Of a stretch of 37,348 nucleotides of DNA, positions 22,521-30,763 are shown piece after piece (position 1 is the stretch's first letter; each line of letters starts with the position of its first letter). The notes under the pieces were generated by a model, which ran no database searches, was not told the DNA's origin, and worked only from the letters and a program-made list of their open reading frames with translations. The DNA comes from Nonomuraea aridisoli. GTDB taxonomy: Bacteria > Actinomycetota > Actinomycetes > Streptosporangiales > Streptosporangiaceae. The stretch lies in NCBI RefSeq assembly GCF_003236395.1, contig NZ_POUD01000065.1:1-37348 (forward strand), read 5' to 3'. The position numbers and the translations under genes are program-made.

Positions 22521-23715
22521 GCAGTCGCAGCTCCGCCGCGACCGCGCGTTCCCGCAGCTGGGCAGCCTCCGCGCGGGCCGCCTCCAGCTCGGCCCGCAGA
22601 TCCTCGAGCCGTACGCGCTCCAGCCGCAACTCCCCCCGCAGCCGGTCGCGTTCCTTGGCGGCAGCCTCGGCGCGCGACTTCTCCCGCGTGACGAGCTTCC
22701 GCTCCCGCGACAGTGCCGCGGCCGCCTCCGCCTCGACCTGCGCCACCTTCCCGTCCAGCCGCTCGGCCTCGTCCGCCGCCCGCGCGGCCTCCCCCAGCGC
22801 CACCGCGCGGTCCCGTTCCGCCTCGGCCACCGCGCGCTCGGCGCTCACAGCCCGCTCCACAGCCCGGTCCCGCTCCTGCGCCGCCGCCTCGGCCCGCGCG
22901 TTCGCGCCGACCACCTCACGTTCGGCCTGCTCACGCGCCCGTAGCGCCGCCGCCGTCTCCTCCCGGGCGCGATCACGTTCCCGCCGCGCCAGCTCCGCGT
23001 CCTGCTCAGCCTGTACGGCCTGCGCCCGCGCCTCCTCCACCCGCCGGTCGGCCAGCTCCACCCGCTCGGCCAGCTCCCGAACGGCCTGATCCCTGGCCTG
23101 GCGCGCCAGCTCGACCTCGTGAGCGGACTCCTCGGCACGCCGCTCGGCCAGCTCAGCCCGCCGCTGTGCCTCCTCGACCGTCTGCAACGCCTGCCGCTCG
23201 GTGCTCGCCGCCTCGCGCAACGCGGCCAGAGCCTGCTCGCGTGCGCGCTCGGCGTCGGCCAGCGCGGTCTCCCGTTCGTTCTCCGCCTCTTGCAGCCGTT
23301 CCCGCATCTCGGCGGTCTGCCGGCGGGCGTGCTCGGCGGCCTCACGCGCCAGCCGTACCTGCTCGAACGCCTGCTCCCGCTCCGTGCGGGCGATCGCGAC
23401 GCGCGTGTGCGCCTCGGCCTGCACCGCACTCAGCTTGGCCTCCACCCCGGCCGGGCTCAGCTCCTCGGCCAGCGCACGGGCGAGCGGCTCGATGGCCGCG
23501 GCCAGCCCGCTCTCCATCCGGTCGTACAACTGCTCGGCCCTGGCCAGCGCCCCTTCCAGCCCCGGGGTGGCCCGCCGCAACTCCCGCTCCCGCTTGGCCG
23601 CCCCCTGACAGTCCTTCTCCGGACAGTACGCCTTCGGCCGCCCCCTGCCCCGCCGCTGCTCAATCGGCGCACCACAGTGCTTACAGGGCGTTACGACACT
23701 GGTCTCCGCAGTCAC
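22510..23715 (-). CDS. KfrA-like coiled-coil protein with N-terminal zinc finger
   Basis: The product is 401 residues, starting at a GTG. Residues ~11-38 are a C-x2-C-x17-C-x4-C finger (CKHCGAPIEQ ... AYCPEKDCQG) with a basic RRGRGRPK loop. The remainder (~90-400) is one continuous Glu/Arg/Ala-rich coiled coil with heptad spacing, for example AERRAEESAHEVELARQARD. Plasmid KfrA proteins combine an N-terminal DNA-binding head with such a rod, bind their own promoter and help plasmid maintenance. Actinomycete zinc-finger versions are often near recombinases, and an integrase remnant lies 0.75 kb upstream. The role here is inferred from architecture only. Confidence 0.72.
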   Translation of the reverse strand: MTAETSVVTPCKHCGAPIEQRRGRGRPKAYCPEKDCQGAAKRERELRRATPGLEGALARAEQLYDRMESGLAAAIEPLARALAEELSPAGVEAKLSAVQAEAHTRVAIARTEREQAFEQVRLAREAAEHARRQTAEMRERLQEAENERETALADAERAREQALAALREAASTERQALQTVEEAQRRAELAERRAEESAHEVELARQARDQAVRELAERVELADRRVEEARAQAVQAEQDAELARRERDRAREETAAALRAREQAEREVVGANARAEAAAQERDRAVERAVSAERAVAEAERDRAVALGEAARAADEAERLDGKVAQVEAEAAAALSRERKLVTREKSRAEAAAKERDRLRGELRLERVRLEDLRAELEAARAEAAQLRERAVAAELRLQGG

Positions 23716-23731
23716 GAGATCACTCTACCAA

Positions 23732-23761
23732 TTTCGATTTTCCAGAAAATAAAAATCGAAA
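23732..23761. promoter_or_regulatory. AT-rich inverted repeat in the KfrA-like gene promoter
   Basis: TTTCGATTTT (23732-23741) and AAAATCGAAA (23752-23761) are perfect 10-bp inverted repeats with a 10-bp A-rich spacer, 17 bases upstream of the GTG start. This is the most AT-rich patch in the window. A self-binding site for the coiled-coil protein, as in KfrA, is the simplest explanation. Confidence 0.7.
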
Positions 23762-23866
23762 ATCCAGATCTGTTGCGCGCGTCGTAACCCCGCCCAACTT
23801 GCGAGAAGGCAGAATTCCCGCAAGTAACCTGACACGCCCGCGACGCCATCGGTCAGTGCCCGTTGC

Positions 23867-24036
23867 GAATCTGCAGCGAGATGTCAGTAGGAATCTGCAT
23901 GGGGTGTCAGTTCGCAGGTGAGACTGGTCGCGCGACTGTCCTGCAGGTTGGTCACGCGTTGTCGCTCTCCCAAGGCTGTCGGTGGGTGCTGTTGTGCCAC
24001 GAGATGTCAGCAGAAAAATGCCAGAGGATGTCAGTA
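23867..24036. repeat. Paired TGTCAG repeats resembling IS21-family end repeats
   Basis: Two units, GAATCTGCAGCGAGATGTCA at 23867 and GAATCTGCATGGGGTGTCAG at 23891, lie in tandem. About 100 bp further, GAGATGTCAGCAG at 24001 and GAGGATGTCAGTA at 24024 form a second pair. Multiple directly repeated TGTCA-type motifs are a feature of IS21-family ends. No istA/istB coding sequence is present between or beside them, so at most these are relics. Confidence 0.45.
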
Positions 24037-24463
24037 CTTCCGAGGCGCTGGCGTGACCGACCGGTCTACCTTTTGAGAGCGGCGCTGCGCGGTGGTTGTC
24101 CCGGCGTGCCACGGGGAGTTCCTGATCGGTGGGCCCCCGTAGTTGGTGGGTGCCGTGTCAGGGCAACGCGATGGGCGCACATGGGAAACCGGTTCTGTCT
24201 TGCCGTCTGCGCTTCTCGGCCGGTTCTCCTCATGACCTCGGGCGGGCGACAAGGGCAGCCGACGTCGTGATCGGCGTTGGCGGGGTCCTGCCTGTTAGCG
24301 TAGGGACCATGAGCCCCGGGTTCGCTTCTGTTGCATGCGTCCCGGGGCACCGCTCTTCCGGGGCTTTGTTACTGGCCAGCGAGTGCGGGAGTCCCGCGGG
24401 TGGCAGGCTTGACTGAGGCGGGCGGTGCCACCGTCACCTCCGCGATCGCCGCCTAAGCACTGC
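24037..24463. other. Gap with a GC hairpin, no gene
   Basis: About 430 bases downstream of the recombinase fragment. GCCCCGGG near 24312 pairs with CCCGGGGC near 24335, a plausible terminator for leftward transcription from the recombinase. No coding frame is supported. Confidence 0.35.
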
Positions 24464-24760
24464 TCAGAGACCGACATTCCGCATGGCGTTGTCGCGCCAG
24501 CGGTCCACGGCCCGGATGTAGCGCAAGACCACGGGTGAGGCCGGCGACCAGCGGCCGTGCTTGGCGATGACCGCAACCGGGACACCGGCGGCGTAGGCGA
24601 CGGTGGCGCCGCCGGCGCGCAGGCTGTGCGCGGTGACGGTCTCCGCACCGGGAACCCGAGCGCGGACGGCCAGGTCGCGGACGATGGTGTTGACCGCGTC
24701 GGCGCCCAGGGAGGGGCCGAGCGTGCCGTGCCGGTTGATGCGGCGCAGCAGCGAGCAGCG
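24464..24760 (-). pseudogene. Tyrosine recombinase (phage-type integrase), C-terminal fragment
   Basis: About 98 residues remain: LRRINRHGTLGPSLGADAVN, then VTAHSLRAGGATVAYAAG, then VIAKHGRWSPASPVVLRYIR. They include the catalytic HxxR box (HSLR), the H/W box (HGRW) and the nucleophile Tyr (RYIR). The first catalytic Arg and the core-binding domain are missing. At about 24757-24780 the integrase reading ends, and the other strand becomes a methyltransferase/acetyltransferase fragment. This truncated gene cannot recombine DNA alone but marks a former mobile element. Confidence 0.82.
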
Positions 24761-25206
24761 CATCGGCTGCGTGGCCGGGGCGCTGCCGGTGGCCGAGTAT
24801 CGGCGGCTGCTGTGTGTGGCCGGGTTCACGAGCGTGCGCATCACGCCGACCGCCGACCACGGCAACGGCGTGCACTCGGCGATCGTCCAAGCCGCCAAGC
24901 CCGCCGCCGGGCCAGGTGCGGAGATCCGGCCCATGCGCGAGGGCGACGCCGGTCAGGTGCTGGCCATCTACCAGGCCGGGCTGGACACCGGCCAGGCCAG
25001 CTTCGAGACCCTCGCCCCGAGCTGGGAAGGCTTCACCACAGCCAAGCTGCCGCAGCTGCGCTACGTGGCCTGCGACACCGGGACCGGCCAAGTCCTCGGC
25101 TGGGTGGCCGCCTCGGCGGTGTCGTCGCGGCCAGTCTATGCCGGGGTCGTCGCGCACAGCATCTACGTCCACCCGGGCTGCCAGGCCCACGGCATCGGCC
25201 GCGCCG
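24758..25206 (+). pseudogene. ArsM-ArsN1 fusion fragment (arsenic methyltransferase tail joined to GNAT acetyltransferase)
   Basis: The frame reads CVAGALPVAEYRRLLCVAGF, then GVHSAIVQAAKPAA: the last part of arsenite S-adenosylmethyltransferase, with its conserved late Cys. Without a stop it continues EIRPMREGDAGQVLAIYQAG, LDTGQASFETLAPSWEGF and VVAHSIYVHPGCQAHGIGRA, which match ArsN1-type (phosphinothricin/arsinothricin) N-acetyltransferases, including the CoA-loop start. The ArsM front and the last third of the GNAT domain are both gone; the sequence ends after GIGRA next to the convergent dioxygenase gene. There is no start codon for the fused frame, so it is a remnant. Confidence 0.78.
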
Positions 25207-25228
25207 CCGCCATTCCTGGCGGGGCGCA

Positions 25229-25861
25229 TCAGGGAGTCAGGAAGCCGGTGATGGAGCGCCGAAGGTTGTCGCCCGCGCCCGCCTCCACCTTCCTCACCCG
25301 GTGGAACGTGCCGGCCACCATCACCACGAGCCGGTTCGGCCGGGGCGCGATGGACGTGGCCGGCACGGGAGCGTTCATCAGGTCCTTGGGGACGTCGAAC
25401 TCGGCACACGGCACCTCGCCGACCGGGCAGTCGAACAGCTCCAGCTCGCCGCCCCACGTCGCCCGCCACTCGCCCGACAGGTAGAGCGTGTACGCCGCCC
25501 CCCGGCCGCTCCCGTCGTCGTGCCAGTCCAGCCCGGACCCCCGGCCGTACCGCCAGAACTTGAACCGGTCGTTGTCCGCCGCCGTCACGCCGAGCGCGTC
25601 GAGGCCCCTCCTGACAGCCGACGTCACCTCTCCGGCGTGCTCCTCGCCGGCTTTCGCGGAGGCGTACGACGCGTCGGCGTAGAACGCCACTCCGTCGAAC
25701 ATCGGATCGACCGAGCTGAAGGTGGGCCGGTGCTGCACGGCCCGCTCCTCCTCCCGCCAGGCGGCCAGGGCGTCCGGGGACAGGGCGTTGTCGACCACCA
25801 CGAACCGCCGCCCCTGTACGAGGGTCACGGCCTCGGCGGTCCGTCCGTCATGAGCTGCCAC
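25229..25861 (-). CDS. 2OG-Fe(II) dioxygenase (prolyl-4-hydroxylase-like fold), last gene of the RiPP operon
   Basis: The product is 210 residues, starting at a GTG with AGGAGG seven bases upstream. The iron site is visible: H-x-D in LDWHDDGSG (H114, D116), the distal His in VAGTFHRVRKV (H187), and the 2-oxoglutarate Arg in LRRSITGF (R201/R202). The topology FVVVDNALSPDALAAWREEE at the start is typical of small P4H-like oxygenases. It lies 47 bp after the MFS gene on the same strand. Inference: it hydroxylates or oxidises the RiPP product, adding a third oxygenase to the pathway. A free-amino-acid hydroxylase is an alternative. Confidence 0.85.
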   Translation of the reverse strand: MAAHDGRTAEAVTLVQGRRFVVVDNALSPDALAAWREEERAVQHRPTFSSVDPMFDGVAFYADASYASAKAGEEHAGEVTSAVRRGLDALGVTAADNDRFKFWRYGRGSGLDWHDDGSGRGAAYTLYLSGEWRATWGGELELFDCPVGEVPCAEFDVPKDLMNAPVPATSIAPRPNRLVVMVAGTFHRVRKVEAGAGDNLRRSITGFLTP

Positions 25862-25908
25862 GCTCGCGCCTCCTGATCTCCTTGGACATGGCCTTCCGCC
25901 TCGCCTTC

Positions 25909-27240
25909 TCAGCCGCCCTCGCGACCGGATCCCGGGGAGGTCGACGAGGGCACCCCCTGCCACGCCGAGTCACCGGCGCCGTCCTCAAGAGCGCGGTCCC
26001 GCAGCCCCGAACGCGGGACCGCCCAGACGAGCACCGCCGCCGCCGTGGCGACGATGACGGCCGCCAGCCCGGCCAGGTACGCCGTCCGGCCCACCAGGTT
26101 CGCGAGCGGCAGCGCGATCACGAAGCCCAGCGGCACCATCGCCGTGGTCATGGTCGTCTCGAACGATCCGACCCGCGACAACATCGGCTTGGGGACCGTG
26201 AGCTGCACGAGGGTGTCGAAGACGACCCCGGCGACCCCCGCCGCCAGAGCCGCCAGGAACAGGGCGCCCGCGACCACGACCAGATGCCGGCCGTACGCGA
26301 GAGCCAGGAGCTGCACCGGCATCGAGAAGACCAGCAGGGCGACGGTGAGCACCCCGCGCCACTCGACGTGCACGTGCCCGCTCACCAGCGCTCCCAACAG
26401 CCCGCCCGCGGCCAGGAACGTCACGATGACGCCCCACTGCTCGATGCTCCCGAACCTGTCCTGCACGGTGATCGGTCCGAGCACGCTCACCGAGGCCAGC
26501 CCGACCTGCACCGGAACCCAGACGAGGATCGCGCCCAGGACCAGCGGCAGGCGGGGCATGACGCGCACCGCGTCGAGGAACCGCACGCGCTCCCCCGCGC
26601 CGCCGTCATCGTCCTCGGCGGGTCCGCGCTCCGGCGGCCGGGCCCGGATCAGCCGCCTCAGCCAGGCGAGCGAGACGAGGGAGACGACGAAGGTGGCGGC
26701 GTCGAAGAAGAGCGCCAGCGGCACGCCTCCCACCACCACCAGCAGCGACGCGAGCGCGGGTCCGGCCAGCCGTCCGGTGTCCCCGGCGACGTCGAGCCAG
26801 GAGTTGGCCTTCTGCAGCTGGGCGGGGCGGACCAGCTCGGGGAGCAGCCCGACGGCGCCCGGCGTGAAGAAGGCCGTCGCCGCGCCATAGACGGCCGCGG
26901 ACACGACGAGGTGCCAGAGCTCCGGGTTCCCGAGGGCGAAGGTGATCGCCGGGAACACCTGGGCGGCCAGGCGGACGGCGTCCGCGCCGAACATGACCGG
27001 CAACCGCCCGACCCGGTCCGGCAGGCTGCCTCCGTACGCGATGAAGACGAACCTCGCCAGCCACAGGGCCAGCAGCACCATCGGGATGCCCCGCCCGTCG
27101 GGCGCGACGGCCAGGGCGGCGAACGCGAAGGTGACCGAGACGACCCCGTCCCCCAGCTGTGAGACCGCCTGCCCCGCCAGGTAGACCCTGTAGAGCGGCG
27201 ACGACAGGGGCGAGCCGGGTACGGCGGGAGCGTCGGTCAT
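25909..27240 (-). CDS. MFS transporter, probable exporter of the RiPP
   Basis: The product is 443 residues with ~12 hydrophobic segments (for example VVSVTFAFAALAV, LALFFDAATFVVSLVSLAWL, LVVVAGALFLAALAAGVAGV), in the MFS_3/enterobactin-exporter-like group. The loop-2/3 signature appears as GGSLPDRVGRLPVMFGADAV. Its ATG overlaps the stop of the arginase gene by 4 bp, so it is translationally coupled to the biosynthetic genes. Export of the mature peptide or its product, and so self-protection, is the likely role. The C-terminal ~30 residues are a hydrophilic tail. Confidence 0.92.
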   Translation of the reverse strand: MTDAPAVPGSPLSSPLYRVYLAGQAVSQLGDGVVSVTFAFAALAVAPDGRGIPMVLLALWLARFVFIAYGGSLPDRVGRLPVMFGADAVRLAAQVFPAITFALGNPELWHLVVSAAVYGAATAFFTPGAVGLLPELVRPAQLQKANSWLDVAGDTGRLAGPALASLLVVVGGVPLALFFDAATFVVSLVSLAWLRRLIRARPPERGPAEDDDGGAGERVRFLDAVRVMPRLPLVLGAILVWVPVQVGLASVSVLGPITVQDRFGSIEQWGVIVTFLAAGGLLGALVSGHVHVEWRGVLTVALLVFSMPVQLLALAYGRHLVVVAGALFLAALAAGVAGVVFDTLVQLTVPKPMLSRVGSFETTMTTAMVPLGFVIALPLANLVGRTAYLAGLAAVIVATAAAVLVWAVPRSGLRDRALEDGAGDSAWQGVPSSTSPGSGREGG

Positions 27241-28451
27241 GCGTCTTCTCCGGCGAAATTGTTCACCGGCGAGCCCCGCCCCACCACCTGCCCCGCCTCC
27301 GCGAGCTGGACGGTCTCCACGAGATCGGCCAGATGGGCGGCCGTCAGGTGGCGGCCGGACGGGGAGGGGCACGCCTCCACCAGGTCGCTCGCGACCAAGC
27401 GGCCCGCTGCGGCGACGCTCCGTACCAGGGCCGTCAGAGTCGCGGGGTCGAGACCGCCGCCGGCGGGATAGACGACATCGGGAGCGTACGCCGGGTCCAG
27501 CACGTCGATGTCCACCGTGAGGTGCACGGGCGCGCCGGCGCAGAACCGCGCGATCGTGTCCGCCGCCTCCGGCGCGCGGGCCTCGTCGGCCGTCAGGTAG
27601 GAGACGCGCCCGTTCGTGGCCTGGTCCAGGTTCGTGTCGACGCCGCGCACGCCGATGGTGAGCCATTCGACGTGGGGATGCTCGGAGAGCACCCAGCTGA
27701 CGAAGTTCCCGCAGTCCGCGGTGACCGCGTTCCCGGCCGGGCGGCGGTCGGCGTGCGCGTCGAAGTGGACGACGCGCAGCGCCGGATGCCTGCCCGCGAC
27801 CGCGCTGATCACCGGGTAACCGATCGAGTGGTCCCCGCCGATCACCAGAGGCCGGTGGCCCTGCGCCAGGACGGTGCCGACGAGGGCCCGCAGCCGCTCG
27901 TGGGCCGCCGCCCCCGTGTCGGTCTGCGGATGGACCGCGAGGTCACCGTGATCCACGAGGCCGGGCAGTCCCTCGGCCGGCCGGGCCCGCAGCGTCCACG
28001 ACCAGGTGCCCGGCTGGGCCAGAAGCCGGAACCTGCCCGCGAGGGCCTGGCGGATCACGGGGACGGCGTCCTTGGGCCGGGGGCCGGGAGGGCCTCCCAG
28101 GTCCACCGGCGCTCCGATCAGTCCCCATACGGCCGCGGCGGCCCTGGTGCCCGCGGGCAGGGACAGCGGGGTCCCGGCCGTCCGCGCGAGCCCGCCGGTC
28201 GCCGCCGCCGAGGCGTCCGGCGGCACGATCAGGCGGATCCTGCGCAGGGCCTTTTCCGCCTCCTCAGTGAGCCGCACCGCTGGCGCGCCGTCACGGCGTT
28301 CCCCCAGCTCCCACAGCTCTCGCAGGGGCGGGGTCAGGGTGAGCCGCGTGCCCTCGGCCTCGTTGACGAGGTCGCCGCCCTGGATCCGGAACGCCGGGTT
28401 GAGGACCCACGGGGCCCCGGACTGGTCCACGCTCGTCATGGCGAGGCTCAC
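27237..28451 (-). CDS. Ureohydrolase with PqqD-like N-terminal extension: candidate peptide arginase
   Basis: The product is 404 residues, starting at a GTG that overlaps the upstream stop (GTGA); an ATG four codons in is an alternative start. The C-terminal ~300 residues are a complete arginase/agmatinase domain with all manganese ligands: GGDHSIG (H208), DAHAD (231-235) and DIDVLDP (314-320). Free-arginine arginases are ~300 residues. Here ~80 extra N-terminal residues (NPAFRIQGGDLVNEAEGTRL ... EALRRIRLIV-like) resemble a PqqD/RRE winged helix that binds RiPP leader peptides. Known peptide arginases (OspR in landornamide biosynthesis) convert Arg to ornithine in precursors. The adjacent precursor has three Arg in its C-terminal tail, which supports that role. 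Confidence 0.88.
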   Translation of the reverse strand: MSLAMTSVDQSGAPWVLNPAFRIQGGDLVNEAEGTRLTLTPPLRELWELGERRDGAPAVRLTEEAEKALRRIRLIVPPDASAAATGGLARTAGTPLSLPAGTRAAAAVWGLIGAPVDLGGPPGPRPKDAVPVIRQALAGRFRLLAQPGTWSWTLRARPAEGLPGLVDHGDLAVHPQTDTGAAAHERLRALVGTVLAQGHRPLVIGGDHSIGYPVISAVAGRHPALRVVHFDAHADRRPAGNAVTADCGNFVSWVLSEHPHVEWLTIGVRGVDTNLDQATNGRVSYLTADEARAPEAADTIARFCAGAPVHLTVDIDVLDPAYAPDVVYPAGGGLDPATLTALVRSVAAAGRLVASDLVEACPSPSGRHLTAAHLADLVETVQLAEAGQVVGRGSPVNNFAGEDA

Positions 28452-29548
28452 CGGGCCTGCTCGACCAGGAGGAGCCCGGCGCGGACCAGCGAGTCAAGCG
28501 CCTGGTCGATCTCCGCGTCGGTCAGGGCGATGCCCGCCGTGTCATCGCGCAGCGTGGTTCGCCCCGCCGACCACTCGTTCATCCAGGGTGCGAGACGGCC
28601 GTCGATCCTGAGCCGCACGCCGAGGCTCTCGATCGCCATCAGGCCGTCCCCGGCCTCGACCAGCGGCGGGAACCGGGCCGCCCACCTGAGCCGGGTACCG
28701 GTGTACGGGACGCTCTCCACCGACCACGGCAGCGACAGGCCCTCGCGCCTTTCGAGCGACTGCGCGGAACGCACCTCCCGCGCCCGGTGCACGTCCGAGG
28801 CCAGGGCGGTCATGAGGGAGTCGAGCTCGCCGCCGTCATCGGGCGTCCCCTCGGTCCTGGGCCGGTTGGACCAGGCGTCCAGCGCGGTCCGCGCGAGGTC
28901 CTCGGGGGTGGACGCGTGCAGGCCGAAGGTCCAGTGCAGGCTCGGCCCGATGCCGGTGGCCTCGTGGTCCCATCCCCGGGGGATGTGCCACACGTCGCCG
29001 GCGTGCATGTCCGCCTCCTCGATCAGCCGCGCGCCGGGCCCGGAGCCCTCCCAGATCCGCCAGCGCTTGCTGCCCTCCGCCTGGAAGATCACCGTGGCGT
29101 GGCCGTCAGCGTGGCGGCCGAATGCTGACTGCGTCGTCCAGCAGGCGTAGCAGTTCACCCAGGCCGGGTCGTCGGCGAAGTACTCGAACTCCTCCCGCAG
29201 GCGAGCAGGGCCCACGTGAATGCGGTCGGCCCTGTTGGCGACGAGGGTCGCGCCGGAGCGGAGGTACTCGACCATGGCGCCGTAACGCCAGTTGCGGTGC
29301 ACGATGTCGCCGCCGTCGATCCGCGTGCTGATGTAGGTGCCGGGATAGGCCATGGGTTCGGACGACAAGCGGATCATCAGCGGTTCGATCGTGGTCGTCC
29401 TCATGATGTGGTCGATGACGCCCCATCCGAGCGACGCGCGCCACGATCCCTGCGGGACCCGGCCGGCCAGAAGCTCGTTCCCGAACGACTTGCGCCAGAC
29501 GGACTCCCCGCCGAGCGCGTCGACGATGTTCTCCCACGACAGTGTCAT
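28448..29548 (-). CDS. JmjC/cupin-fold Fe(II)/2OG oxygenase B of the RiPP operon
   Basis: The product is 366 residues. The double-stranded beta-helix carries H-x-D in SAFGRHADGHATVIFQAEGS (H146, D148), a Lys-Arg-Trp strand (KRWRIW) as in ribosomal oxygenases, and the distal His in IPRGWDHEATG (H195). The layout matches bacterial ROXA/human NO66-MINA53 enzymes, which beta-hydroxylate Arg or His side chains in proteins. The C-terminal ~80 residues form a winged-helix-like module (LGVRLRIDGRLAPWMNEWSA). Start and stop overlap the neighbouring genes by 4 bp each. Inference: it hydroxylates a residue of the adjacent precursor peptide. Confidence 0.87.
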   Translation of the reverse strand: MTLSWENIVDALGGESVWRKSFGNELLAGRVPQGSWRASLGWGVIDHIMRTTTIEPLMIRLSSEPMAYPGTYISTRIDGGDIVHRNWRYGAMVEYLRSGATLVANRADRIHVGPARLREEFEYFADDPAWVNCYACWTTQSAFGRHADGHATVIFQAEGSKRWRIWEGSGPGARLIEEADMHAGDVWHIPRGWDHEATGIGPSLHWTFGLHASTPEDLARTALDAWSNRPRTEGTPDDGGELDSLMTALASDVHRAREVRSAQSLERREGLSLPWSVESVPYTGTRLRWAARFPPLVEAGDGLMAIESLGVRLRIDGRLAPWMNEWSAGRTTLRDDTAGIALTDAEIDQALDSLVRAGLLLVEQAR

Positions 29549-30708
29549 GACTGTGTCCCAACGCTCCGAAGGACGCCCACGCGGACCAGGGCCCGCACAG
29601 CGGCTCGCAGCTCTGGCGTGGTGGCCGCGTCGCGCAGCTCGTCGGCGCCGACGAGGGCGCCGGGCTTCAGCAGGCGGGCCAGCTCACCGAGATCGACGGA
29701 GAGCTCTCTTCCCAGGGCGAAGACGCTGTGGTCGGCGATCACGACCGGCAGGCGGGTGACTGTATAGGGTGGACCTTGATCGCTGGTTCTGCCGGGGAAC
29801 CGGGGCGGCGAGCCGTACCCGCACGACCGGCGGAGCATCGCCTGCCGCCGCACGGCCCGCTCGACGCCGTCGTCGCCGAGGGCGTCCCGGAAGGCGTCGA
29901 TCGCGCCGGCGACCGGATCCCCGTCGGCCTGTTCCGGGTGCTGGGCGTTCCGGAGGCGCATCTGGTGGAACAGCGCGTCCGTGGCGGTCTGCCCGGGATC
30001 TTCCGGATACACCGTGAGCCCTAGGAACAGCGACGGGCCGTCATTGCGGAAGAGGTGGTACATCCCCGCGGGGATCAGCAGGAAGTCACCGGGCGCGAGG
30101 CGGACGCTGTCCGCCGACGGCAGAAGAGGCTCCGCGTCCAGCGTGTGCGGGCGCCCCTGGCCGAGTGCTGGCAGGCTCAGCCCTGGCCAGGTCCACGCCG
30201 TCTTCGCCGCCGGGCCGAGGTGGAAGATGAAGGAGGGCTCCGGGTCGGTGTGCACGCCGAACGGGGTGGTGCCGGAACTGGCCACGAAGCAGTACCAGTC
30301 CACCCCTCTCGTCAGCGGAACGCCCGCCGATTCGAGCGGGAGGACGAAGCCGGTGTAGAGAAGCTCGGCGAGCTCGGCGTCCCAGGAGTCCAGGCCGTTG
30401 ATCGCCAGGCAGATGTCGTCCTTTCCGGTGCGGGCGGAAAGCCAGGAATGTACCGCGGACCGCCCGGAAAACGCCCCCGATACCAGTTTTTCCGAGGCGT
30501 CATAGTCGAGGCAGGTGTCACGGAACGCTCTCATGGCGGGCAGATCCGTGTCGTCGCCGTCCACTCTGGTGGTGGCGGCCCGGAGAGCGCCGAGAACGAG
30601 CTCCGCGAGAACGTCCGGTTCACGGATCAGGCCGGGAATGTGCACGCGTTCGGCGAAATGCGGCCCGTCCCGCTCGCAGAGTTTCCGCCAGGTGCCTTCG
30701 TCCAGCAA
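29545..30708 (-). CDS. JmjC/cupin-fold Fe(II)/2OG oxygenase A of the RiPP operon
   Basis: The product is 387 residues, starting at a TTG with GAGG eight bases upstream. The iron motif is H-x-D in TPFGVHTDPEPSFIFHLG (H153, D155), with the distal His in LIPAGMYHLFRNDGPSLF (H218). The C-terminal ~70 residues (VTRLPVVIADHSVFALGREL ... AVRALVRVGVLRS) resemble the winged-helix end of enzyme B, although the catalytic cores are only distantly similar. The ATGA overlap with gene B shows translational coupling. It follows the precursor gene after a hairpin. Inference: a peptide hydroxylase acting at a different position from B. A non-catalytic partner is less likely because the metal triad is intact. 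Confidence 0.85.
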   Translation of the reverse strand: MLDEGTWRKLCERDGPHFAERVHIPGLIREPDVLAELVLGALRAATTRVDGDDTDLPAMRAFRDTCLDYDASEKLVSGAFSGRSAVHSWLSARTGKDDICLAINGLDSWDAELAELLYTGFVLPLESAGVPLTRGVDWYCFVASSGTTPFGVHTDPEPSFIFHLGPAAKTAWTWPGLSLPALGQGRPHTLDAEPLLPSADSVRLAPGDFLLIPAGMYHLFRNDGPSLFLGLTVYPEDPGQTATDALFHQMRLRNAQHPEQADGDPVAGAIDAFRDALGDDGVERAVRRQAMLRRSCGYGSPPRFPGRTSDQGPPYTVTRLPVVIADHSVFALGRELSVDLGELARLLKPGALVGADELRDAATTPELRAAVRALVRVGVLRSVGTQS

Positions 30709-30763
30709 ATCTCAGACCTCCGGAATCGTGCGGTGAATGGTCCCGTCAAGCCGCCTGACCAGC

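Noticed and set aside
25882..27162. Long plus-strand open frames opposite the MFS and arginase genes
   Set aside because: They translate to Arg/Pro/His-rich low-complexity sequence, a GC-driven shadow. The minus-strand genes have clear family motifs and coupled starts.
27237..28451. Arginine or agmatine catabolism gene
   Set aside because: The extra PqqD-like N-terminal domain, translational coupling to oxygenases and an exporter, and absence of other arginine-utilisation genes argue against it.
28448..30708. JmjC enzymes as histone or ribosomal-protein hydroxylases
   Set aside because: Stand-alone ribosomal oxygenases are not usually embedded in 4-bp-overlapping operons with a precursor-sized ORF, an arginase and an exporter; the RiPP role explains the context better, though it is not proven.
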